Part shown: positions 27,899 through 39,152 of the stretch, piece by piece | Layout: each line of letters begins with the position of its first letter | Position numbering within the stretch: the stretch's first letter is position 1 | Source of the DNA: Fluviicoccus sp. | Lineage (GTDB): Bacteria; Pseudomonadota; Gammaproteobacteria; Pseudomonadales; Moraxellaceae | Length of the DNA stretch: 64,000 bases | Assembly: GCF_030646115.1 (NCBI RefSeq) | Contig: NZ_JAUSMX010000015.1 | Location: forward strand, 1 to 64,000 | Reading direction: 5' to 3' | Translations under genes and position numbers: made by a program | The notes under the pieces: model-generated | Told to the model about the DNA's origin: nothing | Database searches by the model: none | What the model saw: only the letters and a program-made list of their open reading frames with translations

Positions 27899-27933
27899 AC
27901 GCAAGACGCATGACGGCGGGATGAATTGCTGAC

Positions 27934-27967
27934 AAAAAGCACAACGGCCACCCGAGGGTGGCCGTTG
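27934..27967 (-). terminator. Factor-independent terminator of the ompA-type gene
   Basis: The minus strand forms CAACGGCCACCC/GGGTGGCCGTTG and then GCTTTTTG. It begins 24 bases after the stop codon. Confidence 0.85.
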
Positions 27968-27991
27968 CAGGCTTACGATTACCGCGCAGAA

Positions 27992-29263
27992 TTACTTCTT
28001 GACGGCTTTCTTCACACCTTTCTTGCCCTTCTTGCCTTTCTTGACCGCCTTTTTGACGGGCTTGGTCACTTTCTTGACTTCAAGAACCTGCTTCTCGGCG
28101 CTCAGCACGGCAACCACACGACGGTTAAGGGCCTTGCCTTCAACCGTCTTGTTGTCCGCCACGGGCTTGGCCGAACCGAAGCCGACGGAGCTCAGACGGG
28201 CTGCATCGACACCAAAGCGCTGCACCAGCATGGAACGCACGGCGTCAGCACGCTGTTGCGACAACAGCTTGTTCTTGCCGGGATTACCGCTCGAGTCGGT
28301 GTGGCCTTCAATCGTCACGAAAGCGTTCGGGTTGGCCTTGGCCAGATCAGCGATCTTGGCGACTTCCTTCTCGAACTCGGGCTTGATCACCGCGCGGTTG
28401 GTATCAAAGACGATGTTGATCTTCTCTTCGATCTTCTCGGTCTTGGCGATCGTCACGGTCTTGGTGCAACCCTTGTCATCCACGACTTCGCTGGCCGGGG
28501 TGGCCGGGCACTTGTCGTTGACGTTGATCACGCCGTCCTTGTCATCATCCATTGGGCAACCATTGGCGCCGACCGGCTGACCCATCGGGGTGTTCGGGCA
28601 CTCGTCGATGCTGTTGGGAACCTTGTCCTTGTCGGCATCCAGCGGGCAACCATCCATACCCACTTCCCAGCCTGCCGGGGTGTTCGGGCAGCGGTCGTTG
28701 GCGTCAACCACACCGTCACCATCCGTATCAGCGGGAGTGAGCGGCTGTTGCACCGGTGCGGGCTCAGGCTCGTAGCTACCCTGCTCTGGGCTGCCGAAGC
28801 TGTACTGCAGACCGGCCAGCGCCAGATAATTGGTCAGGCTGTGATCGGAGTTATGAACAACACGCAACTCACCGCGCACAGTAAGATTATCGGTCAGCGG
28901 GTATTTCAGACCGCCGCCCAGATCAACCGTTGTATCCTCAGATGTGCTGACCTTGCTCTGGGAGAAACCACCTAGAATATAAGGTGCAAAACCGCCCATG
29001 CGGAAGCTGAACGGCGAAACCAGCGCATGGCCGCCAAACAACTTGGTGTCGCCGCTCTTGCCGTATTCCGCCTCAAGCGCGAAAGCAGGATTGAACTGGA
29101 TGCCGGCGGCCAGACCTGCATAAACACCATCATCAATGGTGCCCCCGGTTGGCTCATCGGCAGTGTACATGCCGAGCAGCGGCGTGACCGTGACGGCGGC
29201 TTGAGCCGACATGGCGAGGGGGGCTGCCAAAAAAACAGCGATAGCAATCCGGTTGAGTTTCAT
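27992..29263 (-). CDS. OmpA/OprF-type outer membrane protein with a lysine-rich tail
   Basis: This 423-residue protein links the outer membrane to peptidoglycan. The order is: signal peptide (residues 1-22, ending SAQA), an eight-stranded beta barrel (about 23-165), a proline-rich hinge, calcium-binding thrombospondin type 3 repeats (DTDGDGVVDANDRCP and two similar units, about 180-270), and an OmpA C-terminal domain with the peptidoglycan-binding ITIEGHTDSSG-like stretch (VTIEGHTDSSG here). Unusually, about 27 residues of KK/VKK/GKK repeats follow the OmpA domain. The gene stands alone with its own promoter and terminator. Confidence 0.93.
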   Translation of the reverse strand: MKLNRIAIAVFLAAPLAMSAQAAVTVTPLLGMYTADEPTGGTIDDGVYAGLAAGIQFNPAFALEAEYGKSGDTKLFGGHALVSPFSFRMGGFAPYILGGFSQSKVSTSEDTTVDLGGGLKYPLTDNLTVRGELRVVHNSDHSLTNYLALAGLQYSFGSPEQGSYEPEPAPVQQPLTPADTDGDGVVDANDRCPNTPAGWEVGMDGCPLDADKDKVPNSIDECPNTPMGQPVGANGCPMDDDKDGVINVNDKCPATPASEVVDDKGCTKTVTIAKTEKIEEKINIVFDTNRAVIKPEFEKEVAKIADLAKANPNAFVTIEGHTDSSGNPGKNKLLSQQRADAVRSMLVQRFGVDAARLSSVGFGSAKPVADNKTVEGKALNRRVVAVLSAEKQVLEVKKVTKPVKKAVKKGKKGKKGVKKAVKK

Positions 29264-29303
29264 CGAGTTCCTCCTGGGATTCGGATGTCATTTGCTGGCT
29301 GCT

Positions 29304-29332
29304 ATTGTAGATGCAGTTCACAAATGCGCCAA
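29304..29332 (-). promoter_or_regulatory. Sigma-70 promoter of the ompA-type gene
   Basis: On the minus strand TTGGCG (29,327-29,332) and TACAAT (29,304-29,309) are separated by exactly 17 bases. The start codon is 41 bases beyond the -10, leaving a short untranslated leader. Confidence 0.6.
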
Positions 29333-29540
29333 GCATGAATGGCATAAATACTACATAAAGCGGGAAATGTTGCGGAATCTGACTTCCCTTTCCAGAATGC
29401 AACCATACCGAGTGCGACCGTCAATGGTCAAGCAAACTGTCCGACATAGTTCCCAAAAGGCGTAAATAACCGACATGTGTACCACTGCCGCGCCTGCAAA
29501 AGGCTAAAATACCAATCAAATTGACTTCGGACACGACCAC

Positions 29541-30395
29541 ATGACTGACACTCGTCAACGCTTCTATTTTACCGACGGCCCGGTGCGCGGCGAAATCGTG
29601 CAGCTGGAAACAACCCTGGCTGACACTTGCCGCCGTCACGACTATCCGGATACCGTGAAGCGCCTGCTGGGGGAATTACTGGCGGCCGCCGTGCTGCTGA
29701 CCGCCACGCTGAAACTGGAGGGTCGGCTCTCCTTGCTAGCGCGGGGCAACGGCCGCTTGCGGGTGCTGATGGCCGAATGCACGCATACCCACGATGTCCG
29801 CGCCATTGCCCAGCTGGAGGAATCGGACCTGCCCTTCCCCGCTGACAGCTCTTTGCGGGAGCTTCTGGGCAACGGCACCCTCGCCATTACGCTAGAACCG
29901 GAGCATGGTGAGCGCTATCAAGGCATTGTACCCCTTGACCGGGAAACACTGGCGGGCTGCCTGGAAACCTACTTCGAGCGTTCTGAACAGATTCCGACCA
30001 GGCTGTGGCTGCAATGCGATGCCGCACTGGCCGGCGGCCTGATATTGCAGGCCTTGCCGGACGACGGCGAAAGTGACTCCGACTTGTGGACCCGTTCAAC
30101 CGGCCTGGCCGACACCCTGCGCCCGAGGGAACTGCTGGAAACCGCACCGCAGGAAATCCTCTACCGCCTGTTCCATGAAGAAGCAGTGACACTGCCGGAC
30201 GCCCTGCCGGTGCGATTCGCCTGCTCCTGTTCCCGGGAACGCACGGAAGAAGGCCTGGTGAGCATCGGTCAGGCCGAAGCGGAAGATATTGTCGCCGAAC
30301 AGGGGGAAATCCGGTTGCACTGCCAGTTCTGCCAGACTGAATATGTCTTTACGCCGGAACAAGTGCGGAGCCTGTTCCGGGTATCACTGCACTGA
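29541..30395 (+). CDS. hslO: Redox-regulated chaperone Hsp33
   Basis: Hsp33 holds unfolded proteins during oxidative and heat stress. Its switch is a C-terminal zinc centre of four cysteines that form disulfides when oxidised. The 284-residue product has the pairs CSCSR (near residue 230) and CQFC (near 263), giving the CxC...CxxC pattern with about 30 residues between. It converges with envZ, whose stop codon lies only 5 bases away. Confidence 0.94.
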   Translation: MTDTRQRFYFTDGPVRGEIVQLETTLADTCRRHDYPDTVKRLLGELLAAAVLLTATLKLEGRLSLLARGNGRLRVLMAECTHTHDVRAIAQLEESDLPFPADSSLRELLGNGTLAITLEPEHGERYQGIVPLDRETLAGCLETYFERSEQIPTRLWLQCDAALAGGLILQALPDDGESDSDLWTRSTGLADTLRPRELLETAPQEILYRLFHEEAVTLPDALPVRFACSCSRERTEEGLVSIGQAEAEDIVAEQGEIRLHCQFCQTEYVFTPEQVRSLFRVSLH

Positions 30396-30400
30396 CAAAC

Positions 30401-31732
30401 TCAGGCGACTACTGGCGGCTCTGGCAAAGGCAGCCGCACCACCACTTCCAGCCCCCCTTCCGGATGGTTGCGCAACTCCAGCGAACCGCGATGCAACGTG
30501 ACAATACGGGTAACGATGGCCAGCCCCAGCCCCGTACCCTGGGTGGTGCGGGCGCTGTCACCGCGCACAAAGGGCTGTAATAAATCGGGAATGCGGCTCT
30601 CGTCCACGCCGGGGCCATGGTCACGGATTGAAATCCGGATTTCATGCCGTCCCGGAGTTGCGGCCAGCTCAATGGGCCCCTGGCCGTAACGCAGGGCGTT
30701 GTTCACCAGATTACCCACCATGCGCTTGATGGCCAGCCGCTTCACTGGGGCATCCGGCAAGGGCTCGGGGTGAAAAACCACCTCTGTCTGGGACGCAAAC
30801 TGCGCCACCACTTCGGACAAAATCTGGTTGATGTCGGTCGGCTCGGAATGCTCTTCTGAACCGTCGCGCATGAAGCTGATGAACTGCTCCAGGATGGCGT
30901 CCATGTCCTGCACATCCAGGATCATGCCCTCTGCCAGATCCTTGTCCGCCATCATTTCCGCTGTCAGCCGCAAGCGGGTGAGCGGCGTGCGCAAATCGTG
31001 GGAAATCCCGGCCAGCATCACCGTGCGGTCACGGGCGGACTGCTGGATTTCCTGACTCATCTGGTTGAACGCTCCGTTGACAGCGCGGATCTCCGATGGT
31101 CCGCGACCGGTTTCCAGCCGGGCGTCATAATTCCCCTGCGCCACCTGCATCGCCGCGTATTGCAGCCGCTTGAGCGGCCGGTTCAACTGCTTGACCAGAA
31201 TGACAATGGCCGTCATGGCCAGCAGCGGCACGCCAATCACCCAGGCAATGATAATGAAGGCATTATATTGCCCGAAGAACAGCAGAGGCTCCCGCACCCA
31301 GACATCCTTCATGGACGGGATATAAATCCACAACCGGGGTTTGGGCTTGAATTCGAAATAGACATCCACCGGTTCGCCCAGCTCAATGGTCAAGCGGTTT
31401 GCCAACTCCCGCGTGAAGAATTCGGCCAGGGGTTTGTCCTTGACCCGGGGGAATTCCTCGGGGTTGCGCACCACCTCAATACCGGTCGCTCGCTGGATCC
31501 AGTCGTGCATTTCCTGGGCTTGGGCATTGCGCAGCAGTTGACGCTCAGCATCGCGCAGCAGGGAGAGGTTGACCGAGACGTAGTGCGCATGCTGGCGCAT
31601 TTCCGGCAGATACAGATTCCACCAGAAAAACGCCAGTGACAGGTACTGGCTGACCACCAGCACCACACTGATCACCAGCGTGGTGCGCCAGACCGAACTC
31701 TTGGGCTTGAGCCATTGCAGGAGACGAGACAT
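30401..31732 (-). CDS. envZ: EnvZ-like sensor histidine kinase
   Basis: This is a 443-residue membrane kinase paired with the OmpR gene upstream. It has a membrane helix at about residues 17-35, a periplasmic sensor of about 110 residues, a second helix (near 150-170), a HAMP linker, the phosphoacceptor histidine in GISHDLRTPLTRLR, and the ATP-binding N box (NLVNNALRYG) and G boxes (DHGPGVD, GTGLGLAIV). The start at 31,732 follows the ompR stop by 10 bases; a longer frame running into ompR is rejected. Confidence 0.92.
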   Translation of the reverse strand: MSRLLQWLKPKSSVWRTTLVISVVLVVSQYLSLAFFWWNLYLPEMRQHAHYVSVNLSLLRDAERQLLRNAQAQEMHDWIQRATGIEVVRNPEEFPRVKDKPLAEFFTRELANRLTIELGEPVDVYFEFKPKPRLWIYIPSMKDVWVREPLLFFGQYNAFIIIAWVIGVPLLAMTAIVILVKQLNRPLKRLQYAAMQVAQGNYDARLETGRGPSEIRAVNGAFNQMSQEIQQSARDRTVMLAGISHDLRTPLTRLRLTAEMMADKDLAEGMILDVQDMDAILEQFISFMRDGSEEHSEPTDINQILSEVVAQFASQTEVVFHPEPLPDAPVKRLAIKRMVGNLVNNALRYGQGPIELAATPGRHEIRISIRDHGPGVDESRIPDLLQPFVRGDSARTTQGTGLGLAIVTRIVTLHRGSLELRNHPEGGLEVVVRLPLPEPPVVA

Positions 31733-31742
31733 GGGCGTGGGC

Positions 31743-32498
31743 TTAGGTCGCCTTGCCGTCCGGCACGAACACATAACCGACGCCCCACACCGTCTGGATG
31801 TAACGGGCCTTGGCGGGGTTTTCCTCAATCAGGCGGCGCAGGCGCGACACCTGGACATCAATGGAGCGTTCCATGGCGCCCCATTCGCGTCCGCGCGCCA
31901 GATTCATCAGCTTGTCGCGGGTCAGCGGTTCGCGGGGGTGCTGCACCAGCGCTTTCAGCACGGCAAACTCACCGGTGGTGAGCGAAGCGGATACACCGTC
32001 CCGACGGAATTCCCGGGTGGAAAGGTCCAGCTCCCACGGCCCGAAACGCACGATTTCCACCTGCTGCGACGGCGCACCCGGCAGTTCACGCACCTGGCGG
32101 CGTAATACAGCCTTGATCCGGGCCAGCAGCTCCTGCGGGTTGAAAGGCTTGGGCAGGTAGTCATCCGCCCCGGCCTCCAGGCCGCTGATGCGGTCGGAAT
32201 CGGCGCCACGGGCGGTGAGCATGATGATGGGCACCTGATTGTTGGTCGCACGCAGGCGGCGGCAGATGGCCAGGCCGTCCTCGCCGGGCAGCATGAAGTC
32301 GAGCACAATCAGCGAAAACAGTTCACGCGCCAGCAGGCGGTCCATCTGTCCGGCATCGGGCACGGCCTTGACCACAAACCCCTGCTCCTCCAGAAACCGC
32401 TGCAGAAGGGTGCGCAAGCGGATATCGTCATCCACCACCAGGATTTTGTGCGCGTCCTTGTGCTCAACGTGGTCGACGGTTTCAGTATTTTTTTCCAT
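31743..32498 (-). CDS. ompR: OmpR-family response regulator
   Basis: This 251-residue regulator has a receiver domain with the acidic pair in VVDDD, the phosphorylated Asp67 (VLDFMLPGEDG) and the conserved Lys in PKPFNPQELL. A winged-helix DNA-binding domain of the OmpR type follows (residues about 150-245, with the recognition region around MERSIDVQVSRLRRLIE). It begins with an 18-residue extension before the receiver. It is the first gene of the ompR-envZ operon and divergent from tex. Targets probably include porin genes, but no sites were identified. Confidence 0.93.
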   Translation of the reverse strand: MEKNTETVDHVEHKDAHKILVVDDDIRLRTLLQRFLEEQGFVVKAVPDAGQMDRLLARELFSLIVLDFMLPGEDGLAICRRLRATNNQVPIIMLTARGADSDRISGLEAGADDYLPKPFNPQELLARIKAVLRRQVRELPGAPSQQVEIVRFGPWELDLSTREFRRDGVSASLTTGEFAVLKALVQHPREPLTRDKLMNLARGREWGAMERSIDVQVSRLRRLIEENPAKARYIQTVWGVGYVFVPDGKAT

Positions 32499-32652
32499 GT
32501 GACTCTCTCAGCCATGGGACATCTTTGCACCTAAGCTACCACTTTTACCATAAAACCTGAACCGACCGGACGCGGGCAGGCGGCAACGGCATAGAAAAAC
32601 ACGTCAGGATGGCTATAATGCCCGCCAATTCAGGCCCTGACAGGGAAGAGAC

Positions 32653-34983
<2,331 letters not shown>

Positions 34984-34997
34984 GCCCTGCCTCAACG

Positions 34998-35022
34998 GTG
35001 GCCGGGTTACCTCCCCGGCCAC
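34998..35022 (+). terminator. Hairpin after tex
   Basis: GTGGCCGGG pairs with CCCGGCCAC around a 7-base loop, 15 bases after the tex stop. It has no T-run, so termination strength is uncertain. Confidence 0.45.
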
Positions 35023-35092
35023 AGCCCTACCCTCACTCCCACCCGAACTGCTACTCTCCGGCAATCCTTTTGCCATCGTCCTGATTTTCGCC

Positions 35093-35587
35093 ATGACCGT
35101 TCAAGCCAAACCCGTCTCCGCCTCCCGCATCGACAACCACGTCTACAAGATTTTCCCCAACGACCTCAACGCCCGCAAGACCGCCTTCGGCGGCATGATC
35201 ATGAGCATCGCTGACCGCGTCGCCGTGGTTGCCGCCGAACGCCACAGTGGCAATGTCTGCGTCACCGCCAGCGTCGACTCCTGGCACTTCGTGGCCCCCG
35301 CCAAGGAAAACGACACGCTGGTCTTTTCCGTGTCCGTCAACCGCGCCTGGACCTCCTCCATGGAAATCGGGGTGCGCGTGGATGCCGAAAACAGCTACGA
35401 AAACACCCGCAAGCACATCGTTTCCGCCTACTTCACGTTTGTGGCCGTGGATGACGACGGCAAGCCGCTGCCGGTGCCCGCCCTGCTGCCCGAAAACGAA
35501 CGCGAGAAGCAGCGTTTTGAAGCGGCCGAGATCCGCCGCCAGGCGCGCCTGAACACACGGGAATCGTTGAAGCGCTTCAAAGCCTGA
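35093..35587 (+). CDS. Acyl-CoA thioesterase (hotdog fold, YciA-like)
   Basis: This 164-residue hotdog-fold enzyme hydrolyses acyl-CoA thioesters. The motif following the first helix (NDLNARKTAFGGMIMSIAD) places an Asn/Asp at the position used for catalysis in the YciA/ACOT group, and VDSWHFVAPAKENDTLVF is the matching central strand pair. The basic C-terminal helix (REKQRFEAAEIRRQARL) is typical. The chain-length preference cannot be told. Confidence 0.85.
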   Translation: MTVQAKPVSASRIDNHVYKIFPNDLNARKTAFGGMIMSIADRVAVVAAERHSGNVCVTASVDSWHFVAPAKENDTLVFSVSVNRAWTSSMEIGVRVDAENSYENTRKHIVSAYFTFVAVDDDGKPLPVPALLPENEREKQRFEAAEIRRQARLNTRESLKRFKA

Positions 35588-35661
35588 GCATTACCGGCGG
35601 ATTGCCAGACTCCGCCTCACAGGCAATACTGGGGCACGATTTCTTTCAATCCGGTATTGCC

Positions 35662-36537
35662 ATGTCCCAGCCCCAGCCCGGCATCCTCGCCCCCGTTCCC
35701 GCTGTCGCTCGCTACCTCACCTTCCGCACCCGCCACACGCCTGACCTGCAACTGGCGCTGGGTGCCCTGCAAACACTGGCCGACGGTGACCGCATCGTGG
35801 TGGGTCTGGGGAAGGCCTTGTTATTGCAATTAGGAGCCACACAGCCCAGCCTGCCAGCCTTCCCCGCCTATACCACCGCCGGGGTCAGCATCCCCTCTAC
35901 TCCGGCAGAGCTGTGGTGCTGGCTGCGCGGGGACGATCGCGGGGAATTGCTGTTGCTGGCGCAAATGTTGGAAGAGGCGCTGTCGCCTGGTTTTGAGTTG
36001 GCGCAGGTGATTGATGCCTTCAAGCATCAGGACGGGCGTGACCTGACTGGCTATGAAGACGGGACGGAAAATCCGGAAGGGGAAGCGGCACTGGCGGCGG
36101 CCTTGGTCAGCGGCATGGGGGACGGGCTGGATGGCGGCAGCGTGGTGGCCGTTCAGCAGTGGGTGCATGACATGGGAGCTTTCCGGCGCATGGGCGGAGA
36201 GGCGCAGGACCAGATGATCGGCAGGCGGCGCAGCGATAATGAGGAACTGGACGATGCGCCGGATTCCGCGCATGTGAAACGGACGGCGCAGGAGAGTTTC
36301 ACGCCGGAAGCCTTTGTGCTGAGGCGGTCGATGCCGTGGGCGGAGGGGCAGCAGGCGGGGTTGGTGTTTACGGCGTTCGGGCATTCGGCGCAGGCGTTTG
36401 CGGCGCAGTTGCGGCGGATGGCGGGCGTGGAGGATGGGGTGACGGATGCGTTGTTCGGGTTTACGCGGCCGGTGACGGGGGGGTATTTCTGGTGTCCGCC
36501 AATGAGGGATGGGGTCTTGGTGTTACCTGCCAATTGA
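35662..36537 (+). CDS. Dye-decolorising (DyP-type) heme peroxidase
   Basis: This 291-residue heme peroxidase, with no export signal, belongs to the cytoplasmic B-like DyP group. The family's GxxDG motif (GYEDGTENP, near residue 130) provides the distal Asp, and the proximal His is in the later VKRTAQESF...R region or HDMGAF. The ATG at 35,662 follows an alternative start 60 bases upstream; the later one matches family length. No encapsulin-targeting tail is visible at the C terminus, so it probably works free in the cytoplasm. Confidence 0.85.
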   Translation: MSQPQPGILAPVPAVARYLTFRTRHTPDLQLALGALQTLADGDRIVVGLGKALLLQLGATQPSLPAFPAYTTAGVSIPSTPAELWCWLRGDDRGELLLLAQMLEEALSPGFELAQVIDAFKHQDGRDLTGYEDGTENPEGEAALAAALVSGMGDGLDGGSVVAVQQWVHDMGAFRRMGGEAQDQMIGRRRSDNEELDDAPDSAHVKRTAQESFTPEAFVLRRSMPWAEGQQAGLVFTAFGHSAQAFAAQLRRMAGVEDGVTDALFGFTRPVTGGYFWCPPMRDGVLVLPAN

Positions 36538-36550
36538 TCCGCGTTTGTAG

Positions 36551-36568
36551 GTCGGGCTTCAGCCCGAC
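36551..36568. repeat. REP-like palindrome
   Basis: GTCGGGCT-TC-AGCCCGAC is a perfect dyad of the kind often dispersed between genes in gammaproteobacteria. Confidence 0.6.
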
Positions 36569-36629
36569 AACACCCTTTATTGTTTTAGCGGATTTGTCTT
36601 TTGGCTTGAGTCATCCGCCTGCCGCGGGC

Positions 36630-36655
36630 CCTCCTTTTGGCTTGTCAAAAGGAGG
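36630..36655. repeat. Stem-loop repeat
   Basis: CCTCCTTTTG and CAAAAGGAGG form a 10-bp perfect stem with a 6-base loop. Confidence 0.6.
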
Positions 36656-36810
36656 CAAAATCGCGTCCTTCGCCAAAACTCGCGGACGGGCTGCTCTCTG
36701 TTGCCCCTTCCTCACATCCCCGACTCTGTTTTAGGTCTTGTGGCTCGGACAGTGGCTGCGGACCGCCTTTAGAGGCGGGGGGGGGTGTCAGTAGTCGTTG
36801 GGGCACTTAC

Positions 36811-38037
36811 TTATGGAAGGGACCGGAACTCTGGCAGGCGGTAGTCGGGCAGTCCATCCTTGAACGGCGGATAGTCCTCCCCAACAATCAGCGGCGCGAG
36901 ACAGGCTCTGCCTTCCGCACTCAAACCATAGCCGTCCGGGGTGAGGAATTCCAGTGGGACTCGACGTTCCGGGCCGGTGACCACCGACAACGGCACCGGC
37001 ATGATTTCCCACTGATACGGATTGTCGTTTGTGCGCCGGATGACCGGGCTGAAATCGCGTTCCCCCTGTAACGCCAGGGTCACGGCGGCGGCTCCGGTCG
37101 CTCGAGCTTGCGCAACGTCCGTCGCGGACGCCAGATGGCGGGCGGAACGTTGCAGGTAGTCGGCGACGGACCAGTGGCATTTATAACCCAGCGCCTCCGT
37201 AACCCGCGCCGCCAGCAGCGGGGCGACGCCGCCCAGCTGGCGGTCACCGGCGGCGTCACGCGCACCTGAGGCATGCAGCACCTGACCGTCATGGCCGGTG
37301 AGGCCTTCGGAGGCGGCGACGGAACAATGGCCATACCGTTCTACCGCTTCCTGCACCCGCCTCAGGAATTCCGCTTCATCAAACGCCCGTTCCGGCAACA
37401 ACAGCAAATGCGGGCCTTCGCCGGGATGACGGGCAGCCAGCCCGCAGGCGGCGGTGAGCCAGCCGCTGTAGCGGCCCATGGTTTCGAGGATGAACACCTT
37501 GCTGGAAGTGCCCGCCATGGCCGCCAGGTCCAGGCTGGCTTCACGCAGGGAGGTGGCCAGGTATTTGGCGGCTGAACCGAAGCCGGGGCAGGTGTCGGAA
37601 CCGGGAATGTCGTTGTCGATGGTCTTGGGGACATGCACGACATTCAGCGGATACCCGCCGGCACGGGCAATGGCCTGCACATCCTGGCAGGCGCGGGCAG
37701 CGCCGCCGCCGCCATTATAGAAAAAAGTGCCGATATCATGTTGCCGCAGCACGTCGACCAGGACCGAATGTTCGTGCGGTTGCAGCACATGGCGGCAGGT
37801 GCCCAGCGCGGCGGACGGGCTGTGGGCCAGATCGTTCAATTCGGCGGCGGTCAAGGCGGAAAGGTCGACCAGACGCCGGGTGAGAACCCCCAGAATGCCT
37901 TCACGCGCGCCATACAGCCGCGCTTCAGCCGGAGCCTGTTGCTGCCAGGCGGCAATCAAGCCAGCGGCCGTGACATTGAGCACGGCGGTGACGCCGCCGG
38001 CTTGGGCATAGAGGGCGTTACGGGGGGCATCCACCAC
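36811..38037 (-). CDS. Pyrophosphate-type 6-phosphofructokinase family protein, altered donor motif
   Basis: This 408-residue protein is homologous to diphosphate-fructose-6-phosphate phosphotransferases, which use PPi reversibly in place of ATP. The catalytic PKTIDND (residues 137-143), the sugar-phosphate region ILETMGRYSGW and ASEGL are present. The phosphoryl-donor loop is unusual: where PPi enzymes normally carry GG-D/N-DS, this one reads YNGGGGAAR (107-115), so the acidic metal ligand seems lost. It starts at a GTG (38,037) 5-6 bases after AAGGAG. Whether it is active as a PFK is uncertain. Confidence 0.8.
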   Translation of the reverse strand: MVDAPRNALYAQAGGVTAVLNVTAAGLIAAWQQQAPAEARLYGAREGILGVLTRRLVDLSALTAAELNDLAHSPSAALGTCRHVLQPHEHSVLVDVLRQHDIGTFFYNGGGGAARACQDVQAIARAGGYPLNVVHVPKTIDNDIPGSDTCPGFGSAAKYLATSLREASLDLAAMAGTSSKVFILETMGRYSGWLTAACGLAARHPGEGPHLLLLPERAFDEAEFLRRVQEAVERYGHCSVAASEGLTGHDGQVLHASGARDAAGDRQLGGVAPLLAARVTEALGYKCHWSVADYLQRSARHLASATDVAQARATGAAAVTLALQGERDFSPVIRRTNDNPYQWEIMPVPLSVVTGPERRVPLEFLTPDGYGLSAEGRACLAPLIVGEDYPPFKDGLPDYRLPEFRSLP

Positions 38038-38423
38038 GGAATCTCCTTGGATCAGGTTGTCCGGGAACTATAAACCAGAACGGCCCACGGTATTCAAAAA
38101 GGCTTTAGCCTAAGCCCTCTCCCCGGTCACATTTTCCCGACCATGGAACTCCCGGCCTTATTCCGGATCGTGACAACTTACAGACGGTATCAAATCACCG
38201 ACAGCCAACAGGGACGCCTGTTGAAATACACAGCAGGATCATATATGCGGCCAGTTTTATTGCTTTCCCGGCCAAACCCGTGAATTGGCGCAGCATGTCA
38301 AGGATTGATTCTTTTTTGTACACTATCCATTTGCTATAAGGTCACTGCCGGGATGAGACCGGCATCACAAAACAAGAACACGACCTGGTGGCCTGCACTG
38401 GATTCCTGTCCAAGGAGAAAAAC
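38038..38423. other. Non-coding stretch between the divergent PFK and START genes
   Basis: These 386 bases contain no convincing ORF. An AT-rich segment (38,308-38,340, including TATAAG near 38,335) probably holds the promoter of the START-domain gene, and the region near 38,038-38,100 the ribosome site and promoter of the PFK gene. No repeats or RNA structures stand out. Confidence 0.4.
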
Positions 38424-39152
38424 ATGACATTGAGCTTCCGACTGCTGAGCGCCCTGCTGGCGATCTGCTTTTCATTCGGCCTGAGTACCGTGGCCCTTGC
38501 CGCCGCCGCAGACGATGACCTCAATGAGTTACGGGACAAACTGGGGAACCAGTGGGTGTTGCTGAAGAATGACCGCCTGCGCAGTATCAAGACCTGGATC
38601 AAGCAGGAAGACGGCAAGCAATACCGTTCCTTCCGGGTGGAGGCCACCCTGAACGGTGATGTTGATACCTACACCCGTGTGATGCTGGATGCCGAAAACT
38701 TCAGCAAATGGTACTGGGAAGTGCTGGAATCGAAGATGCTGAAGCAGGTTTCCGCCACCGAATATTACCTGTACCTGAAACACCGGGCTCCGATTGGCCA
38801 ACCGAACCGCGATGTGATCCTGCATGCCGTTTTTGAACCGCAAACCGCGCAGAATCGTACCCTGGTGATGCAGATCCGCGCTGTACCCGGCTATATCCCG
38901 GAAAAGCCGAAACTGGTGCGCATGCCCGCCGAGGACATGATGGTGAAGGTAACGCCGCTGCCCGGCAACAAGGTGCAGCTGGAAGCCGAAGGTTATGTCG
39001 ATCCGGGCGGCAACGTGCCGAACTGGGCCATCAACTATATCCAGCGTTCGGCGCCGTACAGCATCATGCTGGGCCTGCAACGCATGATGACCAACCCGGA
39101 TTATGCGGAGGAGAAGTCCAACCTGCCCTTCCCCATCCTCAGCAGCCGTTAA
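38424..39152 (+). CDS. Exported START/SRPBCC-fold protein, possible lipid binder
   Basis: The 242-residue product has a Sec signal peptide (first about 28 residues, ending VALAAAA) and a domain with the helix-grip pattern of START-like proteins (EATLNGDVDTYTRVMLDAENFSKWYWEVLES, read in part, and HRAPIGQPNRDVILHAVF). Family members bind lipids or sterols; a periplasmic location is predicted. AAGGAG precedes the ATG. Its 3' end overlaps ychJ by 4 bases, convergently. Confidence 0.75.
   Translation: MTLSFRLLSALLAICFSFGLSTVALAAAADDDLNELRDKLGNQWVLLKNDRLRSIKTWIKQEDGKQYRSFRVEATLNGDVDTYTRVMLDAENFSKWYWEVLESKMLKQVSATEYYLYLKHRAPIGQPNRDVILHAVFEPQTAQNRTLVMQIRAVPGYIPEKPKLVRMPAEDMMVKVTPLPGNKVQLEAEGYVDPGGNVPNWAINYIQRSAPYSIMLGLQRMMTNPDYAEEKSNLPFPILSSR

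Larger units (their letters stand above)
36538..36810. other. Gene-free stretch with two palindromic repeats
   Basis: The 273 bases between the convergent DyP and PFK genes carry no convincing gene. Two perfect hairpins are present (GTCGGGCT/AGCCCGAC and CCTCCTTTTG/CAAAAGGAGG) and a G-run near 36,778. They probably act as transcript ends for both genes or are dispersed intergenic repeats. Confidence 0.6.

Noticed and set aside
26079-27899. 606-codon open frame antisense to bipA
   Set aside because: It is a shadow frame in a GC-rich gene; the bipA product is complete with all GTPase motifs, and the antisense product is low in sense with His/Val-rich runs.
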